From Brachypterus glaber (taxonomy: Eukaryota; Arthropoda; Insecta; Coleoptera; Kateretidae), in NCBI GenBank assembly GCA_958510825.1, contig OY294048.1:9193589-9257588 (forward strand): 64,000 bases of DNA, given 5' to 3'. Numbering within the stretch: position 1 is the first letter of the stretch; every line of letters begins with the position of its first letter. Under the pieces are notes generated by a model. That model was not told the origin of the DNA and did no database searches. It was given only the letters and a program-made list of their open reading frames with translations. Shown one piece after another: positions 21,640 through 32,161 of the stretch. The translations under genes were made by a program, and so were the position numbers.

Positions 21640-22376
21640 ATTTTTCCCCTGTGAAATTCTAGAAACTGACCCATAATTTAACCTATAGTTTTCAAGATGG
21701 CTGCCATGTGGGTGAAGTGGATCCTACTCAAAATTAAAAGCTTACGATATAGGATGTTTGTAAAAAAACATGGTGCTTTTGTCCGGCGTGTCCACAATTT
21801 TACAGTTAGCTGCCTAAATAAAAAGTCCCTTACTTGCATCTTAAAATCCTTAAAAAAAAAGGTACTACGTAATTTTTGCATGAACCCTAAGTCTGGAGAA
21901 ACATCCTCAATCTAATTAATATCTTCTGCTGTGTTCTTATTCCCATTCGTATTGTGTTAGGGTCCTAATTCTCTTTGTTAATAAGGCCTTAAGGTCTATC
22001 ATATCCAAGTTAAATAATTCAACATTTCGGACAGTGCTTAGCTTTAATCCCTGTACATTCTGACAAGCATAATGAACAGTAAATTAATCGCAGGGGTAAG
22101 TCCATACGGTAAATGGATTTGACTTTTTCTGACATGGCCTGATGGATTAAGGTCAATTGACCAGAATTTATTTGAAATTTTACTCAAATTAACGCACTTT
22201 TTACAAGGTTTTTCACTTTTATTTTTGGGAGGTCAGTCACGCTGCTGAAGTGGTTTCCTGAATTATTTTTATTCCTTTCAGCTCTTCACTAAAAATAGTT
22301 ATTACAATTATTGTAGGAAGTAAAAAAAAACTTTTCTTTAAACTATCGTTAATATTAATTTTTCACGAAATACAAT
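21640..22376. other. Unassigned DNA, 72-codon frame not supported
   Basis: Contains TTTTCAAGATGGCTGCCAT (a relative, TTTTTCAAGATGGCGGC, at 35439) and an ATG frame at 21697-21915 rich in lysine and leucine with no recognised motif. Probably an old repeat. Confidence 0.3.
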
Positions 22377-22763
22377 GGCTGCGTTCAATGGAAACAGCGA
22401 AACTAATCAAAAGTCATCAAATGATAAGTTTTGCTAGCAAACTACTGAACGGCTAATATCTGTCACTTGTCACATCTGTTAAAATTTTTTCTTTATTTAT
22501 TTTAGCATCATACAGAGTCATGGAGAGCCACAAATAAGCTTCTGGCTTGTGCTAGGGGCCCTTCATTAATTTTGCAAAAAAAATGTCCAAGAATACCCAC
22601 AAAAAATACATTTCCGCGCTTTTATAAAATCAATCAAAACTAATCATCTCAAAACGTCGATGAGGAATGATTCAGCGACATCTGTCAATCAAAAATAATC
22701 ATAGCGTTCAGCAGTGATTTGACAGCTTTTGATGAGTTTTTGCTGTTTCCATTGAACGCAGCC
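22377..22763. mobile_element. PIF/Harbinger-like MITE with AAT target duplication
   Basis: 387 bases from GGCTGCGTTCAATGGAAACA to the mirror end TGTTTCCATTGAACGCAGCC, flanked by AAT on both sides (22374-22376, 22764-22766). Subterminal sequence is also mirrored (AATCAAAAGTCATCAAATGA near the left, TTTTGATGAG near the right). A 3-base duplication with G-starting inverted ends fits PIF/Harbinger. There is no transposase. Confidence 0.75.
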
Positions 22764-22766
22764 AAT

Positions 22767-23190
22767 CGGTATGACAAGATGCATGACAAAACAACACTTT
22801 TCGCTCAAATTTTTAAAGGCAGGAGGTTATCAATTCGATGTGTGACTTTGTTTTTTTTTGTTTGTTCCCGCAAAACTTTGGAACGAATGAACGGAATTTG
22901 ATGAAACTTTTTGCAACTTAAAGAGGGCATATCTGAGGTCGTCCCGTTTTAATTTTACGCTCGAATAATACCGGGTAATCCGGATAATTAAGATAAATCC
23001 AATAATTTTAACGTAATTTCACTTAAAAGCGGCTTAATTTGGTTCTACTACCAAACAAATTTTTAGAGAAATATCGGATAACTCGGGTCCGGATAACTTG
23101 ATTAAGGGATCACTCAAATATTACGGCACACTGAAAATCTTTTAAATGCCGCTAAACTTGATTTTTTGGACTTTTTATTATTAAAATACC
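22767..23190. other. Unassigned DNA with CCGGATAA motifs
   Basis: AATCCGGATAATTAAG and GGGTCCGGATAACTTG recur within 22975-23105, reminiscent of degraded transposon ends, but no boundaries were found. Confidence 0.3.
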
Positions 23191-23325
23191 AAGAGAAAAT
23201 GATGAATTTTGTGATTTTACCATAAAGCGTTATTTTATTATTACTTAACCCTTAAAGTTTAACAAGATTTTAATTAGTATAAAAAATAAAATAAGGTTGG
23301 TTGGACTCTTGGGCGCTGAAATATA
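23191..23325 (-). repeat. Inverted partner of the repeat at 20879-21013
   Basis: Reads as the reverse complement of 20879-21013, including GATTTTACCATAA, ATTACTTAACCCTTAAAGTT and GGACTCTTGGGCG. Confidence 0.8.
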
Positions 23326-23359
23326 AATTATACTTTTATTTTTTATAAATTTTACATGA

Positions 23360-23396
23360 TGACGTCACAATGCACTAACAGTGCGTTGTGACGTCA
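23360..23396. repeat. Near-perfect palindrome bounded by TGACGTCA
   Basis: TGACGTCACAATGCACT pairs with AGTGCGTTGTGACGTCA, leaving a 3-base centre and one mismatch per arm. Each end is a consensus cAMP-response-element octamer. Without a neighbouring gene the regulatory meaning is unknown. Confidence 0.8.
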
Positions 23397-23527
23397 GCAG
23401 CTTGCCGAGATAGAAGAACAGCTATAATTTAGCTTAGATGACGTTACAAATCAAGTTCTTTGTCTCTAAAAAGTAAAAAATAAAAACTTTTCGCAAAAAA
23501 AATTAACCGACTTTTTATATGCATTAA

Positions 23528-24238
23528 TCGGAATAAATTCAGTTATGACTCATCAACGTTGAAAATAAACACAGAAACATAGGCTTACGGAATAATTTTG
23601 TCGAATTATGAGGGAAATTTTTATAAAGGTCACTAAATCGAAACATTTGACGACTTATTTGTTACACACAACAATATTGAATATACATATTAACTGTAAA
23701 TATGTAAATATACACGGAAAAAAAAATTATAGCTAGGAGCGCTATAACACACATACCAAGCAAATTATAATCGCTTATTATATAAATACAAGGCTTTCTC
23801 TTACAATTATGGCAGTCAGTGTAAAAATTTATATGAAATACTTTAATTGTTTAGTGAATAATAAAATATAACAAATAGTATGGCATTTATAGCTTAAATA
23901 GATTTAATTATTGCCCGTGCTAATAATTTTTATAATATAATAAAATTTCTGTAAATTTATAATAGTGCCTGTAATAAATATAATCGTGTCTGTAATATAT
24001 ATAATCGTTTCCAATTTATTTTTAACATTATTAGTTATTGTGTCCCTTATAATCTATAGCTTAAATCACTATAATTTGCCACTGTTACCAAATATCTTAT
24101 AATGTATAGCGCAGAGCCCACTAATTTCTTTCCGTGTATCGGTGTTTTTCGAAGAAAATGAAAATGTAAATATTTAAAACCTCGCGTCAACGATAGAATC
24201 GACGCGGCGCCTATGCTAGCACTGGAAATTCGCCGATG
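23528..24238 (+). mobile_element. hAT-like MITE interrupted by a TA-flanked MITE
   Basis: The family body starts near TCGGAATAAATTCAG and ends near GAAATTCGCCGA. Both termini are mutated, the last bases reading TGGCTCC instead of CTACTG. It is split at its TATATCGG position by the younger element at 23713-24136. Confidence 0.85.
23713..24136 (+). mobile_element. TA-flanked MITE (CACGGAAA family), copy 2, nested
   Basis: 424 bases, same ends as 16976-17369, plus a 30-base segment near TACAAGGCTTTCTC absent there. Because the host MITE has uninterrupted relatives (5116-5125 reads ATATATATCGGTG), the occupied site shows TA duplicated on insertion. This fixes the element ends as CACGGAAA and TTTCCGTG. 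Confidence 0.92.
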
Positions 24239-24247
24239 GCTCCTTAT

Positions 24248-24411
24248 ATGTCTCTAAAAAGTTAAAAATTAAAAATACTTAAGTTGGAGCCAATTTCACA
24301 GCAAACAATAATAAAATAATAAAAAAATAATAATTAGTAATTAATTTAGGGAATAGTGAAATTGGCACCGATTTAAGTATGTTTTATTTTTTACTTTTTA
24401 GAGACATAGAA
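24248..24411. mobile_element. 164-base hairpin MITE
   Basis: GTCTCTAAAAAGTTAAAAAT and TACTTAAGTTGGAGCCAATT at the left pair with AATTGGCACCGATTTAAGTA and ACTTTTTAGAGAC at the right. A fragment of the same end (GTCTCTAAAAAGTAAAAA) lies at 23462. Confidence 0.7.
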
Positions 24412-24524
24412 GTCAGTTCATTTTTTTATTTTTCTATTTTTTAAGTAACCCGATAAGAATTTGAACAAGGGTGCTTTTCGTCTTGCTGAAAATCAATTAA
24501 TTTTTTTAATAATTCTGTTTTCAC

Positions 24525-24610
24525 CCATAGTCCTATATTATAGGACTATATGGGTAGTCAGTCCTATAATAGGACTGACCACCCATATTTTCATTTAGTG
24601 TGTATACTAA
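24525..24610. repeat. Nested short palindromes (AGTCCTAT type)
   Basis: ATAGTCCTATATTATAGGAC and CAGTCCTATAATAGGACTG stand side by side between outer ACCCATA and TGGGTGGT-like ends. Confidence 0.7.
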
Positions 24611-24649
24611 ATGTTTTGTGTTTATTCGATTTAATAATAATTATTGTTT

Positions 24650-25216
24650 TAATACAATGGCTGCATTGATTAGAAAAAAAAACAATAGATTATTCGTTTG
24701 GAAAATTTATTGATTAAAACATGCTGTCGGTGTCACTTCATTTAAAATTTGTGAAGAAAAAGTAGATTGGTTTTATGTTAAAATGTCTATAAAACAAAGT
24801 TTATTATGGAATACTTATCTTTATGTCTTATTTATTTATTTAAATTTTTAGCAATTTTAATACAAAAATATGTTAAATTTTACAATAAAGCGGCAAAATA
24901 TATAAAAAATTTAAATCAAAAACGCCTTTTTAAAGACTATGACTATATAAATTCATTATCTTACAGTTCTGTACTTAGATGCTTATCTCTAAAAATTAAA
25001 TAAAAAACTTTATAACCCCCTTAACAAACCCCCTTAACTTACTTTTACTTTAAGATATCAAAATAAAATATGCTTAGTAAAATTTTTTTTTTTTACATAT
25101 TACACAACTTTTTTCGACTTCCGGTTTTACCGAAATTAGCTTTACTTTTGATTTTTAAATCGGACATTCTGTATATTTTTTGATATTGTGATTCAGCTTG
25201 AAATTCTAAATACAAG
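24650..25216. other. AT-rich DNA with old repeat scraps
   Basis: A 65-codon frame at 24806-25003 is AT-driven and unsupported. ACTTCCGGTTTTACCG at 25119 belongs to the CCGG family also seen at 19585 and 42107. Confidence 0.35.
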
Positions 25217-25504
25217 CATTACATTACATTACATTACATTACATTTTTGTTTAACCTCGTACTATTCTACTTAATTAAACATCCCCTAAGTCCAGGACTT
25301 GTGTGGGCTTGTAGTAGAGGGAACCACCGGCTTTAATTGACTTTCGAACCAATTTATAGTGAGTTTCCGCTTCACTTACACCTTCACCAAATTTCTATTA
25401 TTAATTAACTGAAAAAGGCAAATCGGCGCCGGTGAGAATCGAAATCACACTATTTGGGTAGTAAACTCGTCAAGTACGACGCGGTAGTCCACCAATCCTC
25501 CCAT
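25217..25504 (-). mobile_element. tRNA-derived SINE, reverse copy
   Basis: Full-length copy (288 bases) of the SINE at 45991. On the minus strand: head GGGAGGATTGG, A box shortened by five bases (TGTAG absent), a B box reading ATTTCGATTCTCA (one change from GTTCGATTC), a body with AAAGCCGGTGGTTCCC, and a tail of ATGTA units (25217-25246). The defective A box suggests this copy cannot start Pol III transcription well. Confidence 0.9.
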
Positions 25505-26158
25505 AAAAAAAGTCCAAACATGCCTTATTTGTCAATTTTCGACATGTCATGTCATGCAATTTTTTATTTAATTTTTAAATTTAAAATTAAAGTGCTATGA
25601 GTTAATAAAAATTGTTAGTTTTTGATCTAGACATACATTTTTATGTTGGCTAGTGTAATTTTTAATCCGGAAAGCGAAATCGAGATATTTTCTACTGTGT
25701 TGGATTCAGTTCCTTAACAAAACACACTAATAATTTAATTAAACTTTTAATAGATGTAGGTATCATGTATACTTTGATATTTGTATTTAATTAAAAAGCA
25801 AAAGGCTGGTTTACACTTGTGTGGTCTAATAAGTACTTGAAATTATAGAAAATTATGATATTATAAAATAATTTTAAAAGTATTAGATACACTGTAACAT
25901 ATTATGCTTTTGTTGAATAATAATTTTTATTTTGCAAATAACAGTAATTTATAATTTTACTCTTATTAATAATTTCTTTTTCTTTTAATAATTTTTTTTT
26001 CTTTATACTTACTTATCTATAAGTTTCGCTAATTTATTTAATATGCATGTATACTTATATACGTATGAGTTAGAGTGGAACACAAAAATGAGCAACTTAA
26101 ATTTGATTACTTTATAAATTATACATTTATATAGAATCTATAATTTATTTGAGGCGAA
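25505..26158. other. AT-rich DNA, nothing assigned
   Basis: No gene or repeat found. Confidence 0.4.
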
Positions 26159-26904
26159 TATATTTACAGTATTATTAATTTGAGCCATTTCGCCTCAATG
26201 ACTATTTATATCAATAAAAAATCTAAAACAGAAAATAAAATTAAAATGTTCTTATCAGGCGCACCTATTTCTAGATGCGCTGGTAAGGTATTGCGTTTAA
26301 AATAATACTTATCTGCTATATCTTCTTTACCTAAAAAATATTATTAGTCAATACCTTACCAAAGTTTAAAAATTTTGCCTAACAAATGTCAAAATGTGTC
26401 ATTTCGAGGTAATTGAAACAAAGACACCTGTAACAATAAAAAGGTGTAGAGAAATTAATTTGGAAAAGGTGTTTTTGATGAAAACGTGTAGAGAAGTTAT
26501 TTTTTGTAATATTTTGATTGATAAAGCCAAATATTGCACAAATTCTTTCACAAGCTAATAATTTTCTTTGAAAACGGGATCAGATTAGATTCCGAAACGT
26601 TAGAATTTAACTTTTATTCGGTTTTTCGTTCTTTTTTAATTATTTTAACGATTTATCAAGAATTTTATTAAAAATTCTTTATTTAGGCAAAATTTTTAAA
26701 CTTTGGTAAGGTATTAACTAATAAAATTTTTTAGGTAAAGAAGATATATCAGATAAGTATTATTTTAAACGCAATACCTTACCAGCGCATCTAGAAATAG
26801 GTGCGCCTGATAAGAACATTTTAATTTTATTTTCTGTTTTAGATTTTTTATTGAAATAAATAGTCATTGAGGCGAAATAGCTCAAATTAATAATACTGTA
26901 TATA
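26159..26904. mobile_element. ~745-base foldback/TIR element
   Basis: ACAGTATTATTAATTTGAGC begins the left arm, whose mirror ends the right arm at 26899. Arms of about 235 bases contain TCAGGCGCACCTATTTCTAG and GGTAAGGTATTGCGTTTAAA in mirror image. A 290-base unique spacer (26400-26690) has no coding frame. An ATATA-like sequence flanks both sides, so a TA duplication is possible but ambiguous. Confidence 0.88.
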
Positions 26905-27870
26905 CATTTATACATGCAATCTGAAAAAATTATATTTTTACCTGTCAATTTTCTATTAAAAAAAGGTTTTTATTAATGTTTTAAAGCACTGAAATTCGAC
27001 AAAATTACATTTTCTTCTTTTTTTTTTAATAAAATAATCAATCAGCCCCTTAGTGGTCGCTGTACGGAAAACTAAAAATGTATCATAGGTTTAAAAAATT
27101 AATCACTGAGTGTATTTATTACTTACTGACAGAATATCTGGAAAATTTTATAAAATTAAAAAAAAAAAACAATTAGGTATATATTTTTATTTTTGTTTTT
27201 ACATATTTTTATTTTTCTTCTTATTTTTATATTTTTTTAATCAAAACAATGAAAAAAATATTTTAATTTTAAACCCAGGTAAAATAAATTTGTACAATCA
27301 ACCAAATTGCCTACCGTGACTTTGACCAATATGACGCACTCTGTGAGTAATCGCTTGTTTACAAAACAAAAAGGTATTTACGCGAAGGCGTCTTAAAATT
27401 TACATTTTGGGACTCCCAAAATGTATTTATATTCACCGAAAATAAATGCAGACCGATCATAAAAATAAAAAAATAATCTAAATCTTAAAACTTTCGCGAG
27501 ACAGTAAGTGCGGTGGATTTTATATGTATATATTTATTATTACCAACTTGAAAATTTATGTAATCTTAACCTACCAAAATTTATTTTTGTCCCACCCTAA
27601 CACATACATATTATATTATTATTAATATTTTTTTATTGTTAATATCTTATTTATAATAAAAGAAACGGTGTTTAAATGTAATTGAAGAAGATTGAATTGT
27701 ACAATTATGAATTAAATAGTTATGTTGATATAAAAGCCGTGGCAAAGTCACATAGAAAAAAACTTACACATATACCGCTATATACCGTTTCAACGATTAT
27801 TTATGGTCAAATCAGGTTTTTAATAGATTTTTATAAAATAATAATTTAATAAATATAAAAAGCTATATTG
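26905..27870. other. ~1 kb AT-rich DNA, nothing assigned
   Basis: A 69-codon frame at 27110-27319 is phenylalanine- and lysine-rich from A/T runs and unlikely to code. Confidence 0.4.
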
Positions 27871-27879
27871 TGATCTCTT

Positions 27880-28130
27880 TAAAGTTATGGGTATTTTGAA
27901 AGTAATCCCCCCAAAAACAAAAATTTATCGTTTTTCGCAAAAAAAAGGTTTTTTTTTAGTTTTGAAAAAAAAAAAATCTGAAAATGTTTTGTTTGTTGAA
28001 AAAGAAAATTAAAAAAAAATTGTTGAAACTATTTTTTTTTTATTTATTTTTTTTTGTTAAAATGCAATATACCACTTACTGTGAATAGTACATAATGGCG
28101 TAGTATTACATATCTTCACGGCTTGTTTTA
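27880..28130 (-). repeat. Dispersed repeat, reverse copy (AAGATATGTAATG family)
   Basis: On the minus strand GCCGTGAAGATATGTAATAC, TATTCACAGTAAGTGG, long A/T runs, GCGAAAAACGATAAATTT and TTGGGGGGATTACTTTC follow in the same order as 58195-58450. Confidence 0.7.
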
Positions 28131-28564
28131 AAATAATATATGATACTAAGTAACTTTAAAGATGCAGTTAAAGTCTATAAAACAGTAAAAAATTTGGTTT
28201 AAATCATATGAAATTTATAATTTAATCTTACTGTCACTTTCTAATTTTATCACCATTTTTTACAGTGTAGGGTCTGTCCCAATTTATTCAAAAACTGAAA
28301 AAAAAATTATAAGTTTAGATTTTTTGTTTTAAGGTACTTAGCCCTATAGGGAAAAGTATTCTTTTGTTTTGTTTGGAACCAGTTTTTAAATTTTCAAATA
28401 AACTAGGTTTATGCCAAATGTTGTTTTTTCATGCTGAAATTTAGCACAGAATTATATTTATGGATATCGTGTCTACCAAAATTTAATTAAAAAAAAAAAT
28501 CGTACATATTTTTACATAAAGTGGCGCGTTAAAGATGATAGTTTTTTATTCTTTTTTTAAGTTA

Positions 28565-28690
28565 ACATTTTTGTTTTTTTTTTTGGGGATTACTTTCAAA
28601 AACAATATGGATCTTTTTTGGTGATTTTGAAAAATTCGAAGCCACCGTATAATTCTATTCTAGAGCAGGCGATGTGAATAGTACATATAA
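28565..28690 (+). repeat. Fragment matching the 58.4-58.75 kb repeat end
   Basis: TTGGGGATTACTTTCAAAAA, TTCGAAGCCACCGTATAATT and GCAGGCGATGTGAATA align with 58435-58750. The CAGACAGA microsatellite and adjoining segment are absent here. Confidence 0.65.
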
Positions 28691-28699
28691 GAACCCGTT

Positions 28700-29285
28700 A
28701 GAGCTTTATCCTTTTCGTGTGGGAGCTACTGTGTTTTTCTGAGAAAATTCATGTAGTATTAGATATTTATTGTCCATAAAAAGCTCTGAGCTTTCAGTAA
28801 AATTGAGAAACTGACCCTATTATTGATAAAACGTCAAATTATTTCGCATGCCCAAATTCAAATAGGATTAAATTAAATTGACCGTCGACTTTCAGTCCAA
28901 AGACTATTTGTATACTCACGTAAAAAAGGAACTTGTGTGCAGTTCGGACAGAGCCACCCCGGGCCCCGGAGAAACTTTATTTCCGCCTCTGAAAAAAGCA
29001 GAATATTTTAATCACTAAAAAAAGGTCATCGTCTCTGAAAAAAGGCAGAAAATTAAATAGCAAGACATATTTAAAGACCCTCATTGTGGGGATCAAAATT
29101 GGTCATTTTAGTTATTTTTTAATAATATTTTACATTAAAAATTATGAACAAAATTTCACTAGATAATTGCAACGACTTTTTGTGTATGTTTTATATTTTT
29201 TATGCAATTTAATAAAAAAATAGCTTTTACCCCCTTATCATTCTTTAATTTTTATAAAATATAATCCTTAAGGTAAGTAATATAC
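28700..29285. other. Unassigned DNA with one GC-rich patch
   Basis: CACCCCGGGCCCCGGAG at 28956 stands out in otherwise AT-rich sequence. No gene recognised. Confidence 0.35.
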
Positions 29286-29290
29286 ATGTA

Positions 29291-30016
29291 CAGAGCGGTC
29301 CAAAAGTCACCCCCCCCCCTCTTAACTTTTGAACCAGTTGAGATATCGACTTCAAATTTGGAACTTTTAAATAAGACAACTTAAACTATCTTTTAGCATA
29401 TATTTAATACTTTCAGCTCTTAAAATGTGGGCAGGGGGGCATGGGGGCACATTTTTTTTAAATGGAAAGGGGGGTCGTGTCATCATTTTAAAGCTTATAA
29501 AATTCTCCATTTAACTGTATATTTTTTATTTTTTTTAAACATTTTTTTTTGGGTTTAAAATAGGGTTGAAAATGGGTATTTTCGTCAAAATTTCTCTAAA
29601 AAATCCAAACAATTTTTTAAAAATGCCTAATTTCATAATGAAAAAAAGTAAATTATACTTTTAAACTAATTTTAGTTGACATAAATAAAAATTAACAAAA
29701 AAAAAACTTAAAAATTTATTTTTTTAGCACAAAAAACTGAAAAATCAAAACCTTAAAAAACATGTTTAAAAATTTTAAAAATATATGGTTATATAGAGAA
29801 TTTTAAGGGCTTTAAAATTATGTATCACACGACCCCCCTTTCCATTTAAAAAAATTTCCCCCCATGCCCCCCTGCTCACATTTTAAGAGATAAAAGTATC
29901 AAATATATGCTTAAAGATAGTTTAAGTTGTCTTATTTAAGATTTCTAAATTTGAAATCGATATCTCAACTCGTTCAAAAGTTAAGAGGGGGGGGGGGTGA
30001 CTTTTGGACCGCACTG
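29291..30016. mobile_element. Foldback element (CAGNGCGGTCC family), complete
   Basis: 726 bases from CAGAGCGGTCCAAAAGTCAC to the mirror end GTGACTTTTGGACCGCACTG, with TA on both sides. Arms of about 230 bases carry poly-C/poly-G runs, GTTGAGATATCGACTTC, and GGGGGGCATGGGGGC mirrored as GCCCCCCTG. An AT-rich spacer separates them. Fragments occur at 10613-10650 and 36978-37210. Its right end is the core of the 254-base array at 44475. Confidence 0.92.
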
Positions 30017-30351
30017 TATAATACCTACATATATAAAGCTTACATCTTTAAAAACGCGTACTTAAGTTAACATTATCAGAAATTTTCCCCAACCTGATAG
30101 ATAGCCTGATAGACAGTTTTTTTTTCGCAAAAATTTATAACATGAAAAAGTCTTAAAATGTAAGAAAATAGTTGAAGCAAATTAGACTTTTTAGAAGAAA
30201 TAATTTATAAAGTTTTAAAATTTTGGTTGTGAACTTCCAGTAGGAACCCAAATACAGATCCGAAGGGTCTATACTGTAAGAAATTATGTTTTTGTTGGAT
30301 TAATATATAGTAGAGAAAAAGATCCAAGTTCCAAAAAGTCAAGAAATCTTT

Positions 30352-30450
30352 GGCATAGACTTGAAATTTGGAAAAAAAATTGTTTACTACTTAGAAAATC
30401 GTTGTTCCAAATTTCAAGTCACTGGGTCAAAGCGTTTTTGAAATATCGTA
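30352..30450 (-). mobile_element. Fragment of the VNTR-MITE family
   Basis: GGCATAGACTTGAAATTTGG, TTTACTACTTAGAAAATCG, TTTTTGAAATATCGTAGTGT match 9396-9495 of copy B. Both family ends are missing. Confidence 0.75.
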
Positions 30451-31148
30451 GTGTAAACTTGTTTTACAAGCGACTTTTTATCTGTGTAACTCCATACCGA
30501 CAAATAAACCCCGGTTTTGGCGCTAGTATACAAATATTTTTAAAACTTTCCTTCTAAAGAAAATTCGTCCACGAAAAATGTAGTTTAGTCTTTTATATAA
30601 ATAGAATTTATATTTTTAATAGAAATTTCTAAAAGAAATTCATCGTCATTAAATTATGTACAGAAAAGTTTATTAAAGTGAGTTCCATATAAGCCACAAG
30701 CAATAATTACTGATCATTTTACATAGTGCCACACCCAGTTTGTTTTTTGGGTGGAGCAAAATCTATTACTGAAACCCCTTAAAGGCCTTTTTAGCCTTTT
30801 TATAAAAAAATATTTTATTTTAAATTTATAACCCCCTTGATCTAGGGTCTGAAGCGGCAGCTCATCTCGCCATGGCGCGCCATATGATAGGCCTTAGGAC
30901 ATAATTTTACGTTTAAGTTTTAATATAGGGGAAATTACCCACGGGCTCTTCAACAATTATGTCACTGTAATTTAGACATTTTTTTCCAGTTTAATTAACT
31001 ATTAAAAAAGTCACTCGATCTCTGACTCCTTTCCCACCGGGGGGCCCTAGAGCGGTGGATTAATTGTTGAACTGCTTCCTAAAATGATTTCTGCGTGGAC
31101 AAATTCTTTATTTAGAGTCTTGATTTTAAACATTATGGAAATATGTTA
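30451..31148. other. Unassigned DNA
   Basis: Locally GC-richer around 30840-30890 (CTCGCCATGGCGCGCCATA) and 31030-31060 (CCACCGGGGGGCCC), but no frame, repeat partner or motif gives an identity. Confidence 0.3.
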
Positions 31149-31150
31149 TA

Positions 31151-31300
31151 CAGGGAGTTTTAAAAATAGAGCTACTAAATTTAAGGGGTAATTCTACATC
31201 CAAAAATATGAAAAAATCCTATTAAGGTTTGTTCCGGAAATATGGCCTGCCTAGCTACGGCCCTTAAAAATGTGGTATTTAGCGACCACCTTAATATAGT
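31151..31300 (+). mobile_element. Half of a CAGGGAG-type foldback
   Basis: After TA, CAGGGAGTTTTAAAAATAG, then GGGGTAATTCTACAT and TAGCTACGGCCCTTAAAAA parallel the left arm of the 60423 element (GGGTGATTCTACAT, GAGCTACGGCCCTT). No right arm was found. Confidence 0.5.
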
Positions 31301-31599
31301 TTACCTAAGGTTAAGTTATTTATAATACTCATGTCATGCTTTGCTAATCTTTCAATTTATAAACCTGATATTTTAATGTCATTATTTTCTTAATAAATGT
31401 AATTTGCAAGGGTAGATTGCGCACAATGCTACAATGTTGCAACATGTATCTAATTGAAAATGAAATTCAACATGAAATTAAATTAAATAGGTGGCAACGG
31501 CTTATCCACAGTGATACACCCAGACGCACAAGAATTGCATTAAGTTTAGTTTGTCGCCGTACCATAGAGAAACACTGTACTTGAATAATATTAGATTTT

Positions 31600-31870
31600 T
31601 TTTTTGTTTATAGTTAATATAACAATATTATCAGATTATACTAGTGGCCTTCGATTATACAATTAATAAACAAATATCGGGACTAGGACTAAATAAAAAC
31701 AGTTTTATGCACTAGCGACGTTTCGTCTTTAATCACGACTTTATCAAGCTTAGCATACTTAAAACACTACATTTAAAATAAATATTATTTAAATAAACAA
31801 TTACGAACAATAAACAAAATTATAGAACCCTACACGTTCAAATTAACTGTTAATTTGAAATATGTCTATA
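31600..31870 (-). mobile_element. Possible Penelope-like element terminus with hammerhead-like motif
   Basis: The minus strand at 31750-31708 reads CTTGATAAAGTC, nine bases, then GACGAAACGTCGCTAGTGC. From family knowledge, terminal repeats of Penelope-like retroelements carry minimal hammerhead ribozymes (CTGATGA, short stem II, GAAA), often followed by a CGTCGCTAG-like segment. Here stem II (GTC/GAC) and GAAAC are kept, but CTGATGA has become TTGATAA, changing both the C3 and G8 equivalents. No reverse transcriptase or GIY-YIG frame is present. I infer an inactive terminal fragment. Confidence 0.4.
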
Positions 31871-31899
31871 ACAATATTGTTGTTGCAAAAAATATGGGT

Positions 31900-32159
31900 T
31901 TTGGTTAGCTTAAGTTCCGTTTTCGGTTAATAAAAATTAAGTAAAGACTTTGAGGCTAAAAATTTCTTCTTTATAGTGGTTTTAACCTTGGTCATTAAGA
32001 GTAGGCCACAGTCCCCCAGATTTGTTTAGCAAATATTACACAACCACCTCTCTCGAGAATTAGTGGTGTGGCCCACGTGGACTTTTATTTTTGTATTAAA
32101 TCATAACTATTAGTTATACATTTTTTTTTAAATTAGCTTCCCCCAAAAATTTTTTGCTC
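31900..32159. other. Unassigned DNA interrupted by VNTR-MITE copy C
   Basis: Contains GTGGTGTGGCCCACGTGG near 32066. The pre-insertion sequence would continue at 33067. Confidence 0.3.
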
Positions 32160-32161
32160 TA

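Noticed and set aside
27110..27319. 69-codon frame rich in phenylalanine
   Set aside because: Product of T-rich low-complexity DNA.
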